This document shows positions 1 through 11,200 of a stretch of DNA of 64,000 bases, in pieces. Numbering within the stretch: position 1 is the stretch's first letter; each line of letters opens with the position of its first letter. Under the pieces are notes generated by a model. That model searched no databases and was not told the origin of the DNA. It was given only the letters and a program-made list of their open reading frames with translations. This DNA comes from Margaritispora aquatica (Eukaryota > Ascomycota > Leotiomycetes > Helotiales > Discinellaceae): the NCBI GenBank assembly GCA_007644065.1, contig VJWN01000001.1, positions 1,006,340 to 1,070,339 of the forward strand, in the 5' to 3' direction. The translations under genes and the position numbers were made by a program.

Positions 1-396
1 TGAAGGATGGAAGTATGTATGGAAGTATGTATGTATTTATGGGTTCAAGTAGTAGTAAAGAGGGTGGACGAGAAACGATATCTCAGATGCCGATGTGGTG
101 ATTTATTGGAATGAATGTAAATGTACAATTGAATCTGTACAGCTGAAAGAGGACTGGCCGTGGGTAAAGAAGGAATGTTGATATTTGACTGATTGACGGA
201 CTGACTGATTGCAGAAGAGAAGAAGAAGAAAGTTGAGGTTGGTTTTGGTTTTGGTTTTGGTTTGTATTCGGGAAGTGGGCAGATGGAACCTGGAAAGTTA
301 CTAAAAACGGACGGGGCTCTTTTTTTTTTTTCCCTGTCGAGGATCCAGATTCCAGATTCCAGATTCCAGGCCAAAAAGTCAGAAGAGGTTCAGGCT

Positions 397-478
397 GTGT
401 CTGTCTCTCTGTCTCTCTCTCTGTCTCTCTGTCTCTCTGTCTCTCTGTCTCTCTGTCTCTCTGTCTCTCTGTCTGTCT
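397..478. repeat. CTGTCTCT microsatellite
   Basis: About 80 bases of an 8-base unit, CTGTCTCT, repeated nearly perfectly. It is purely pyrimidine plus G on the plus strand. Open frames crossing it on both strands are products of the repeat, not genes. Confidence 0.95.
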
Positions 479-530
479 TGACCAAGTGAGTGTGTGCAGG
501 GCTCAGGGGTACCAACCAGGGCACAGAGAA

Positions 531-583
531 AGGCACAAGCAGGCACAGGCAGGCACAGGCAGGCACAGGCAGGCACAGGCACA
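531..583. repeat. AGGCAC(AGGC) tandem repeat
   Basis: Roughly five copies of a 10-base unit AGGCACAGGC. It lies about 50 bases from the CTGTCTCT tract and forms part of a cluster of unrelated tandem repeats between 380 and 850. Confidence 0.9.
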
Positions 584-701
584 AGCCAGGGCGGTTTTAG
601 CTTCAGGAACCGAGCGAGAGAGAACCAATAGGGGGGAGGCCGTACCTGAAGAATGCTGAAGAAATGCCTGAGGGATGGTGGTGCACAACCCCATTCATTG
701 C

Positions 702-736
702 CCCATTACCCATTACCCATTACCCATTACCCATTA
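702..736. repeat. CCCATTA tandem repeat
   Basis: Four to five direct copies of the 7-base unit CCCATTA, followed by an AGGATTAG tail. The unit differs from the fungal telomere repeat CCCTAA, so it is not read as telomeric. Confidence 0.9.
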
Positions 737-820
737 GGATTAGTGGGTTGTTTCGAGATCCTGATTCATAAAATCCCGGATCATCTCTCTTGGGGCATCT
801 TTGGATGTGACCATTTGGAT

Positions 821-849
821 TCTGCATATTCTGCATATTCTGCATATTC
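821..849. repeat. TCTGCATAT tandem repeat
   Basis: Three copies of the 9-base unit TCTGCATAT. It is the last member of the repeat cluster at the left end of the window. Confidence 0.9.
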
Positions 850-1271
850 CCCCGCTCTCATATCATGATCTCCTCTCCTCTTATCCTTCTGCAGCAGCGA
901 GAAAGCCAAGACGTAAAGGTACATACAGTACCTAGGTACCTATGCTATTAACAATATCAAAACGGCCCCTCATCTGATGTTCACACCAACAAACAAACAA
1001 ACAGACAAACACACAACGGCAGCGTTATGATAATTCATGCAAACTGTCTCCACCAACTCCAGCGCCAGCTCCTTCGGACGAACACGAGATTCGTAGTTTG
1101 ACTCCGCCTCTGCACAGTTCTTCCAGTGGCTAGCAAGCCTAGCCAACCTAGCATTCTCTGGCAAGCCTGGTCTGTTTCAGCGGAGACACCAACCAGCACC
1201 AAGAACTTTAAGGCCCCGTAGCGCATCCGAAGAAACAAAAGTTGACAACAAATTTAATCCAGTGGACTCCA

Positions 1272-1304
1272 GTGGGCTCTGGTGGGCTCTGGTGGGCTCT
1301 GGTG
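1272..1304. repeat. TGGTGGGCTC short tandem repeat
   Basis: Three copies of a 10-base unit TGGTGGGCTC within non-coding sequence. Nothing else distinguishes it. Confidence 0.85.
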
Positions 1305-4300
1305 GACAAAGATCAAGAGGAAAACATAAAAAGACCGAATCGGATGGCCCAAATGTCTGATGTGCATGCACAAAGTCTGCACCGAGTGGAGGCATTATCA
1401 CATGAATCGCTCTCGATGCACTCACTCACGGCTCATTCGCTCACACTTCGTCAAATAGTGCGAGATTTATTTTCTTCTCGCAGCGAGAAGCGACAAGAAG
1501 CAGAGGAAAAGAACGCAGGAAATGCAGCCCTGGTGGAACTTGCCCATCTGCCGTCCCAGGATTGTCGAAGAGCGTGTACAACGACCGACATGCTGTACCG
1601 AGTACCTACCTACCTGCTGTCTGAACCACTGGGCTGCATGAGCGCTGGTATCACTGTCTCAAGATGTGGTGAAGTTGCAGCGTTAGAATCATGAGATTGC
1701 CTTCACGATAATGTCTTGGGTTCACGTGGCAGGGGAGAAACATCAGATCAGTGCTGCAGATGGCAAACAGGAACAACGTGTGTAGTTCCACGGCATACCA
1801 TGTCATGGCCTTGTTTGTGATTCAGTTGAAATGATGAAGCGTCTATGCATGAGATCAGGATGTGCATCATGCCCATCTACCTCTGAAGACGATCAAGTCC
1901 TTACGATCAAAGTAAAATAAATTTTGATAAAAAGATCAGAATTCCACGAACTCGGACGAACTCAAGAAAAGCAAAGACCGAGACATATACAAGCGGCTTT
2001 GTTATGTGTTCAGTTTCTGACGTGTTTCTGTTTCTTCATCGGAAAGAAGGAAAGAATTCGGAGCTCGCGCTGCATGTTTGGTCTGACACTTCAGGGACAT
2101 ACATATTGTCGTTGGCTTATGGAAGGAGACAAACGGAGCTCGTTCCTTGCTCCATTCACACTCTGCATATCTCATCGAACCACTCATTTACTGCTCGTCA
2201 GTGTCGCTTGAGACCAGGCGCTCACAATTGTTTCGCCAATTCATCCCATTATCCCATCATATCTCGATGTTGAGTTGCAATTGTCTTGTCGTAAGCGGTG
2301 TGAGCAGTGCTCAACATTTCTACCGCCATTTCTCATGTGTCTTTGAAATCAAGTTTTGACAACTCGATAGTGTATTGTGGTACTTGTACTCGTACTCGGT
2401 GAGTCGAGCTTGACGAAGCATATGGCATCACAAACAGCATGGAAACTGTTAAGCACACCGTCTATGCAATGAGACGGTATTTCGAGCTCGATAACTTGCG
2501 GCAATAATAGATTGTTAAAAATTCCGCGTGGTTTTCATTGCTGAGTAATTTCTGTTTGACTTTCTTCATGTTTAGGATAAGGCTGTCCTAGTCTCACAAC
2601 GAGAATGGCCCCGACTCAGTTCATCAGCATTGATTCATTCGTTGTTCTTCTGGCGCATGTTTCTTTCCTTCCTTAATTGTACTCGGTCTTTTTTTATTAT
2701 CCGAAGTAGATCATACATACGGTAGGTCAAATGACTAGCTTCAGCCCGGCCATTTCAAGTTCAGCCCAGTAAAACATCGTTCAGATACAATTCCTTTGTG
2801 CTCAAAGTCCTAGTTGCTTCAAAATTTCCTCTTTGGGCTTTGTGTCCTTCACACATATACACGCACACTCTGTTTACATTTCACTTTCACATCCTGAATC
2901 AATCTTTGTCTCTTTGTGCTATTGTTCTTGTTCTAGGATGTCCCTTAGTACAGGGCCATGTGCTCAATGGTAAGAGCAGAGCAGAATAGAACAAGAAAGG
3001 AGAACCGAGTATGATGTTAGTGAACGAGTTGCAAACGCTACAGAGCAGATACCAGATGATGAGCATTGATACAGAACAATACTTTGATTCTTCGTTTATA
3101 AAGTTCTTCCATTCGCTTATGTTTGCACTTTCACTCAAACTATCGTCTCCTTCCTCAGCATCCACATATATACTCTTTATCCTCCCAACCAAGCGCATAA
3201 AATTTTGCTGCTTGGAAGCCATGCAATCAACAGTGGAATATTTGACGCGCAAAGTATCGTGGTTATAGCCTATGGATCTCATCTTGGATGCGATCACGCT
3301 TTACGCCCTGTTACTTGAGGAATTCTAGGGCAACATCGTTGGTGAGAATGAGGCGAGGATGGAGTGTTACTGTTAGGTAAGGCGATGTGGATAGAGATTG
3401 TGGATTGGACACCGCTTTTGCTGAGCGGGGTCAATCTACTTGGGATTGAATCTGGACTTGATTCTTGATAATTAGGCAGGTGTAGGCAACTTAGGTGGGA
3501 GTGTCAGATGCCTCGCTGGCGAGAGCAGAATGCAAGTATTAATTTGGGAAATGCTTTAGGGTTATTGATCGCAGTACTGCAATCTTCCTGACTTTCTCCT
3601 TGTCTGCATAACAATAGCTTTGAAGTGAAACCATTGTCAAATCACCAAAAGCAACCCCTAGATGCCTTACGAGCAGTCCTTAGAGTTTCCAAGCGAAGTA
3701 AGCAGCCTATAGTTTGACCTCCTTTGAAAGAATCCCATCTACCTACGTCCAGCTAGTTCGAGCCCTAGATCCCAAACCCTAGGCAGTACACTACAGCCAA
3801 GCCAGCTAGCTAGGGCACCTTCTGTCAAGGAACATAGTAAATACCTAAGTTACCTACCTACTTATCTCTCATAGTAACCTTGTCGAAACCCACTCAATTG
3901 CAATTGCAACTCGAAGATCAACCCCCACTCACCTTCAAGTATTTTACTCACCTACTCACTCCTGCCCTCCACCTCAGCCAGCGATACAAGACATGCGATA
4001 CACGACGGCCTAGCCTCTCATGTCTTGATACATGCAGCAAGGTAAAGAAATACCAGTCAACAAAAGCACATGTACATGTATAGCTAAGGAAAGAAAGACA
4101 AGCTCGGCTTGTAGGAAACATCGCACAGTACGGTACGGGACAGTACTGTGTGGACTTTGATGAGTCGGTTGGAATTTCGGATAGAGTGTTGCTTCTGGCA
4201 AGAGGAGGCATGTAGGTAGGTATGTAGATAAATAGATGATTTTTAGATGTTGCGTCTGGTAACTAGCTCAGTTGAGAAGAGTTGGGTAATAAAAGAGATC

Positions 4301-4463
4301 TACAAATGCGATTGATTGAGTAGCAAACAACAAGAGGTTATACTCTTTGAAAGCACATAAACGCAAAACTCAAAATCATGGAGAATAGGTTCGTCACAAA
4401 TGTAAAACCAATAGATAAAGCAGGGGAGCACAACTGAAGAAATCCGTTGAATTTTCCTTATTC

Positions 4464-4486
4464 CCTTCCTTCCTTCCTTCCTTTCC
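4464..4486. repeat. TTCC microsatellite
   Basis: Short run of TTCC units in gene-free sequence. A TCCCA run lies about 120 bases to its right. Confidence 0.9.
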
Positions 4487-4605
4487 TCCCATATTTCCAC
4501 AACCGCTTCAAAGAAGCTAGACAGACAATCATATAGATCGTCCGTCATCCAGTGTATAATTACAGTCCTAGGTATTCCTATCCTTCCATACCTATCCCAG
4601 CCATA

Positions 4606-4637
4606 GTCCCATCCCATCCCATCCCATCCCGTCCCAT
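4606..4637. repeat. TCCCA microsatellite
   Basis: Five to six copies of the 5-base unit TCCCA, the last slightly changed (CGTCCCA). Confidence 0.9.
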
Positions 4638-5141
4638 GTCCCGGAAAAGACTAACCAGAGTCCCCCATCTTTCCGTTTCCTTCCACCGCTCCATCCATCT
4701 AGCAAATCGACACACACACACATTCCAAAAATGAAGAAAGAAAAAAATTAGCTATCCATCAATCATCCATCATGATCTTCATGCCCTTTGTTAACCCCGG
4801 AAATATGAGGGATTTCCCGTTTATGATCCCCACTGCCAAAAAGAAATACGCAATGTCCTGTCCCATCCTACCCTAGAGAAAGCTACATATAAATGAGTTC
4901 CCCTTCTCTTGACCTATTGAAAGGACAAGAATGAGGCTGATGATCGAGAAAGGCAAAATGCAGTGCGTGAACATGGAAATTGGTATAGTAAAGACGCAGG
5001 AAATAGATGATGAAAAAGCAAACGCTATGCAGAGAAGCCACCCCGAATGTAGTTGATCGCACGAAAGAAATATAGACGAGCTTGAGAGCTGATCTGATGT
5101 GTCGGATGAGGACTTTTATTATGTATTGTTTGGTCGTGACC

Positions 5142-7482
5142 TTAGTTCTCGCTGTTGCTGATGCCGCGAATGACACGTGCGGGATTACCGCAGCAGACGG
5201 TGTAGGGTGGTACATTCTTCGAGATTGTTAGTATGGTTCCAAATGAGGAGATGAAAATTTGAAAACCTTACGTTTGTAACGACAGAGCCCGCTCCGACAG
5301 TGCTGCCTTTCCCGATGGTTCTTCCAGGTAAGATAGTAACATTGCCACCAATCCAACAATCGCTTTCAATAACAACACTCTTGCCGAGACTCGGACCTCT
5401 TGATCCCAATCGTCGCTTAGGATCAATTGGCAATGTTGCAGTGTAGATGTTGACATTCGGTCCAATCATGCACCGATCTCCAATCTTGACTTCACATGTA
5501 TCAAGTATTGTGCAATTTTTGCCAATAGCAACATCTTGACCAATGGTGATATTGTAGCCATAATCACAGTTGAAAGGTGCTTCGACTACGACATTGTCCC
5601 CGACTCGTGGCAGTGGGCTGTTGGGCGAATTTATAGTAGGTGATGCCCCGAGTTCGCCACGATAGAGGATATCACGAAATTGTCGGGCGCGCTCTTCTGG
5701 AGAAATACCGCTGTTTGGATTTGTGCTGGAATTGAACCGCCAGCAAGCTGCGTTGCAACGTTCGCGCTCCAGTACCAGCTCTTTGTCAAAGGGAAAATAG
5801 TTGCGACCAGCAAGCATCTCTTCCTTTTGGCTGCGTGCTCTAGCGGTGAGTCCTAACGCTAACTGGGCAGCAACTTGAGGATTCGTGTGAGGGCTGTCTG
5901 CATGCATCTGTGGATGCAAAATCTGAGGCAGCTTTGAGGATGCAGATTGAGGAGTACCAGTGTCTGACTCCGATCTTAGATCTTGCCTAGATGTGTCATG
6001 CAGAGGCCCCGCCCGGCTATAGGGATCGTTTGGATGTCGGTCTGGGTAGGCACTACTCGATGCTGTTATAGGAGTTGGCGTTTGTTGAGAGTAAGAAATC
6101 GCAGACAACAGCCTGCTATTCTCAGGACTAGCGACAGATGCACTGGGTATCGTGGAGGCGCTTGGTGCATCATCTTCCATGCCCGTGTGTCTACCGTGTT
6201 GAGGATCAACTCTAAGAGTTTGGCCACGATAACCAGGTAATGTGTTGCGCTGGCTTCCAAGAGAAGCATATGGCGAAGGTGCTGGAGCATATGGCGAATT
6301 TTCATACTCTATTTTAGATTGAAGTGGAATTGGCTGAGGCTTTGGATCTTGCTTTGGCCAAGTACCGCGCTGTTGGTAGCCTGAGCACACAAACCCACCC
6401 CGAAAACAATTGTTGCCTGTGATAATTTAGGATAAAATGTCATATGAAAGGGGCAACAGGTAAAACTTACATTCCGGTCGAGTCTCATCGCACTTCTTCT
6501 TCCTGCGGCGACAAGTCATGCATCCAGTTTTTGTTCGATTGCTGAAATTTCTCTTCCGTTTCTTCGGATCCGACGACGCCGACATTTCTCTTCGGTCGTT
6601 GCCATAGCCTGCATAGGGATTTCGATCGTCGTCTCCAGGACTCATGTAACCACGCTGGTGGCCATCCATACTCTGCCTCAACGCATCACCCAGTTGCTGC
6701 TCATCAGGCGACATATGTTGCTGGTATCCATGATGCCATTGGTCATTCCTTGGGCCTGAGTCACGATGATCCTCGGTCGAAGCCACGTATTGTCTATATT
6801 GAACATCTGGTGGATACTGATCTCGGTGATCAAGATGATGGGGCGTTGTTCTAAGACTGTCCTGTCGAGGCTCATCAGATTCCGTTGTTGCTGTCGTCGG
6901 CGTCTGCTTAGTAGAAGAAGGCAACGCATGACTGTGATATGTGTTGGCTGATGACAAGTTTTGGTCGAGAGAACCAGATCTTTTGCGTTTTCCCGATCCA
7001 TCTGATTCAGCAGAATAGGATGGAGGCTGGTAAGAATGACGATCACCGTTATTTGATGGTGGAATCCAATCCTCTCTGGATGATGTGGTAATGGTTAGTT
7101 TCTCTTGTCCTGGCGGGGTAATTCTTGGCTGCCCATTTGCCCTTTCGTCGGAACCTCTCCTTGTCGTTTCATTGCCATTAACACCATTCGAGGACCCGGC
7201 TGGCTGTTCTTTCCCATTCACTGCGGTAAACCGTGATGTTGGCGATTCGGGTGGTGCATTCACTGCTGGATCTCCACTTGCCGCCATGTCGGGTCGTGAT
7301 CGACTTTCTCCTGAACTCTGTGATTCTCTACCTGTGCCCTCCAACAAACTCTCTCGTGCCAAGTTCACGAGATCCAACTGGCCAAGTGCGCTCTGATAAG
7401 ACGCCGTTTTGTCTGGATTCCTTGATGCAGCGTGATCAAAATGCTGCGAATGCGCAAAACTACGCTGGGCGAATTCGGCCAG
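5142..7482 (-). CDS. Zn2Cys6 regulator fused to maltose O-acetyltransferase-like domain
   Basis: Three exons: 7482-6471, 6416-5272, 5216-5142 (743 residues from a CTG at 7482; 678 from the first ATG at 7287). The N-terminal third is Ser/Pro/Gln-rich. A complete Zn2Cys6 finger (Cys 321, 324, 331, 338, 341, 348 in CTG numbering) predicts a nuclear DNA-binding protein. The first intron splits the codon of the fourth finger cysteine, so retention would leave a broken finger. Residues ~534-586 match the helical lead-in of maltose acetyltransferases (EEMLAGRNYFPFD, ERERC). Residues ~610-735 form a left-handed beta-helix hexapeptide domain ending in the usual GSVVT, NVPPYTV and GNPARVIRG segments. 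The catalytic histidine expected in TATHP is leucine (TATLPIDP, residue ~666), so acetyltransferase activity is doubtful. The frame stays open upstream of 7287 to a stop at 7549-7551 and encodes protein-like sequence, so the true start is uncertain. Domains are seen; function as a sugar-responsive regulator is inference. Confidence 0.85.
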
Positions 7483-8291
7483 ATTTGCGACGTTACTTTG
7501 GTTCTCGGGATCTCGATTGACGGGTGAAATATTGAGGGTAGCACCAAATTAAGGCGGAAGGAAGTAAGAGTGCCAGAACAGACACCTTGCTTGATCTTCT
7601 CCTGCAAAGACGTTTTGGCGCTGTCGTGACTCTGTGTCAAGTGACACAACTTTAAAGTCCCAATTTCCAGTACTAAATCGCTACCGTAATCGCTCGAGAT
7701 ATGAGTTCTCTGGTGAAAGTTGATTCTCGTCTAGTCTGGCGTCTGGCGTCTGATGATAAGATGTCGTCAAACCACTGTCTTCCAGCCACCTCAATAACAC
7801 CCTAACCGCTCCCGAGCGCTTTGATCGTGTTCCTTGCTAGATTCTCAGGGATCAATTCACACGAATTTGGAAGATCTCTTGATTGAAACTAGAGATATTC
7901 TGTGGTGGATCTTGCGATTGATTGATGGATGATGATATTGACGTCCTTGCTAATGGGCGAAATCTAGGAAGTTGAGCAGTTCCCGAGGTAGAAAATGCTC
8001 GAGATTCAGAATTACAATGTAAACGATTGTGTGTCGGAAATCAATTGATCTCAGTCGTGATCTCGGTTTCGATCAATGGAAACCGGATGTTGTTGTTGTT
8101 GGAGGATGCGATGGTGATGAGGAATGATAAATGATGGTGAGAAGTTGGAAGTTGGGTGAATCCAGGTTAGCGCAAGGTGCTGTCCTGTCCTGTCCTGTAC
8201 TGTCCTGTACTGCTGTACGGTGGAAGCCTTTGGTGGAGTCGACTCCAGCTCGGTCAAGAATCTCAAAATATCCGCGTCAAGAATCTCAGGT
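7483..8291 (-). promoter_or_regulatory. Probable AUG-free 5' leader of the fusion regulator
   Basis: Reading the minus strand from 8291 down to 7288 there is not one ATG, while the plus strand of the same interval has about twenty. This suggests a transcribed leader under selection against upstream start codons, possibly with an unseen intron. A CTG at 7482-7480 has A at -3 and G at +4 and lies in frame with the regulator. The right boundary and the transcription start are guesses. Confidence 0.4.
8181..8218. repeat. CTGTC/CTGTA short tandem repeat
   Basis: Irregular tandem copies of CTGTC and CTGTA near the presumed transcription start region of the minus-strand regulator gene. Whether it has a promoter role is unknown. 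Confidence 0.85.
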
Positions 8292-11200
8292 CCATGAATG
8301 AAGCACCAAAGAACGTCGCAAATTCCTCTCGATTGATGAGCTTGCTTCTCTTTTCTCTTTCCTCTGCTTTGTCCTCTCGTAAATTTCTTTTCTCACCTTC
8401 CAAGTCAATCTCTTTCAATTATCTAATGTCGTCCTACACTTCAGATGAAAAAAAAGGGCCCGCGAAGCTGCAATTGACGACCTCAAACATTCGTCTCCAG
8501 AACTTCCTGTATTGACGATTAATTGTGACAGGAAAAGTGAAGCTATCGATTGGACAGGAACAGAATAGAAGACGAGAGGACCGGCCAAATCGTCGTATGT
8601 CAATGCCTCTGTTGCGTTTGTTTGGGATTCTCCTCCTCACACTTTCTCTACTAGTGATTTCTTCCAGAACACACGACTTCACCCAAATTCCAAGCTTGAG
8701 TAGATTACCGAGTCGATGGTTGTCTTCCGGGTCGCACGATTGTATTTGGATGGATGTACTGCGACGTACTTGGATGTGGCCTGGGATGCTGGATATCTTT
8801 AGAACGAAGTGTCAGAGAATGGCGAATTGTTCGAATATTCAGTCCCAGCGGTTTGGTACGGAGAGACGCAACTCTGAGGGCGGCCGTTTGGGGCTTCTGC
8901 CAATATATTGACGCTCGCCTGCAATGGCCTGTCTCATTCGTCATGGGATGCCGTGCCTCCTAGCCCGGAGCCAGAAGTCCATGCTCCATGTTCATATCCA
9001 TGTTCAATGTACGCGCCTATTGCGGGAGACCAAGGCATGTCGCTAATATTTCAATGTCCAGCTACTAGTGGTCCCTCTCTTCGATCCACTGGCGAGACTG
9101 GGACTGGGAATTCTCAGGTCACCCTCTATTGGAGAGAGCCGATTGTTACCTATTCAATCGAGGCACCCCTCCCTTCTCAAAACCACTGGACTGTTTCCTA
9201 TCATTATTGTTTCTTCAGCTATTGCGAGGCTTGTTTTGTCAATCAATTATGATGCACATGCACTAGACTGACTCTACGGGATGAAGACGAGCTCTTTTGG
9301 AAAGCTATTTCAAGAAATATCGAGATCACCGTCACCCCGCCACGCCCTCTTCGCTCTCGTCTGTGAGATGCAAGATTGCGATGCCGAGGTTCTGATTGTC
9401 TGTGCCCTATGTGCACTCATGCAGTTGCACAATCCCCACAGGCCACAATGCGCCGGCCAAGCAGGTGGGCATTCAAAGACATTGCCAGGGAGGAGGGGTA
9501 TGATGGGATGAGATAGTGAACCATTCAAAGATGAGGAGTATATCGAGTCCAAAGTAAGATGGAGTGCATATCGGCTAGGGCATGTTTCCATGATTGACGG
9601 AAACATGGGAACAATTTCCTAGCTGTTTTCTAGCCTGTTTGTTACTTTTGCCATCAGATTCCAGCATCTAGCGACGGCATGTTCAGATCCAATTCCCTCA
9701 ATTGTCTCTGTACAGCGCTTTCTGTACAGAGGGTATTTCGACGGAAGAAGGAGAACAGTAGCGAGACTTGCAATGCGATATAGCCAAACGCAGTAGACTC
9801 CTTGTCAAGTGTGCTCAAATTTCCCACCCTTTCGTTATTTAGCCACTTAAACTCCCCAGTTGAGCGGCTGCTCGCCTTTGGAGTTTGCACTGCATCAGCG
9901 CGCCCCTCCGAGGCACATCGCACCTTTCGATGTGCTACCGCGACGTTCAGATCCCTGCTTTGACGCTTCATTGGCTCGCAATCCGTCGGCGGGTAACTCG
10001 ATTAGGAAAAGGCTGTATTGGATTCGAGGCCAACTTTCTACATTGCGTAGAATATTAATAACGAGTGTGCAAGCCTGAAGCGGATTGTGGATTGTGGATT
10101 GATCGAAAGACTGATAACCTTCACAAAAGCAGACACGAATCAACTGATTAGGGACCATAAATCACATGGCGTTCATTGCAAAGAGGCACACCCGCGTTTT
10201 CAGCGTATCGTTCTAGCCAGCGAAGCGTTTGCCGCGTTGATCTCCAAAAGGAAGCTCCCCCAATGGAATAAAGCCTTGATGTGACTTCAAAGGATGCACT
10301 CAACTATAATGCACTTCATCGGCTCAGGATGTGCAAAAGTGAGATTGCACCACGGGGGAACTTTGGATATTCTGCTCCCATGTCACTGCGATCCCTGTGC
10401 GCATGAGTGCTCAATGGTGAGCAAGAAGCAGCCGATGAAAGCCAAAAACGACGTGGGATGGATTTGACCCCCTGGAATGTCTTCAAGCCCTAGCACACCT
10501 GCGTCTCTTTGAAACAAACCTCCGAGTGAAATCCCTGGCAAGGATACTTTACCAGAATAGATGATGAGATGAGATTGCAAGTGGCATCAATAATCTGAGG
10601 AATATTGGGAGGCTGAGAAGATACGAGTTGATGTATGTTTGGAGTATGGATGGTGAGTTCAAGTGTTTCAAGAATAAGGAACTTTCGTTTGCCGGGCACG
10701 GTTGATGTCTTTCAGGACAAGAACGGCACGCTGCAGCCACATGCGTCTTCCCTCAATGTCACACCGAAAATCCCGCTTACAGCGTCAACATTTATTCATT
10801 TTGCCGAGCGCTGGTGGCCTTCAAGCGCTAGAAAATTGCTAGGATTCCTACCGCTATTTCCGAGCAACATCAGATCAGAGAAGGTTTGGGAATTTCAGCC
10901 TTGTGTTCCGGATTGATCTAAAAATGGCAGGAAGGTCATTTTCAATTAAACCATCAAATATCCTATCGAAGTTTTCATATGTGGAAGTGCGACTCTCCTA
11001 GATGTTGTTAGTTTTGCTGGTTTAGGCTTCCCACAAGGCAAGCAAAATCGCATGTTGGAAGTAAGCAGCGGCACAGGATGATTCCGGTGGCGGTCATCAG
11101 ATTTTGTTAGGTTTTGTTAGAGGTTCTCCAAAATCTCTACATCGGAAATTCACAATCTGGCCTATTCCCATTCCTGTATTGTCAATTGCTAATTCTAGGT

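Larger units (their letters stand above)
1..5141. other. Gene-free stretch rich in simple repeats
   Basis: No convincing coding exon was seen on either strand in this 5.1 kb. The open frames are short, often lack an ATG start, and match no family I know. The stretch holds several tandem simple repeats (listed separately) and, at its right end, presumably the 3' untranslated part of the minus-strand regulator gene that stops at 5142. The longest minus-strand frame (2899-3297) is discussed under rejected items. Confidence 0.6.

Noticed and set aside
397..583. Long open frames through the CTGTCTCT and AGGCAC repeats on both strands
   Set aside because: They arise because the repeat units lack stop codons; the products are pure repeats.
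702..736. Possible telomere-like array
   Set aside because: The unit is CCCATTA, not CCCTAA, it is only about five copies long, and it lies inside the sequence rather than at an end.
2899..3297. Minus-strand open frame of 132 codons
   Set aside because: It begins with GTG, has no known motif, and its second half is a mix of hydrophobic residues and Ser/Thr without exon-like character. No splice partner was found.
8525..8911. Plus-strand frame with a hydrophobic stretch (RLFGILLLTLSLLVISS)
   Set aside because: The stretch begins after 28 charged residues, the ORF overlaps other frames on both strands, and no family likeness exists. Possibly chance.
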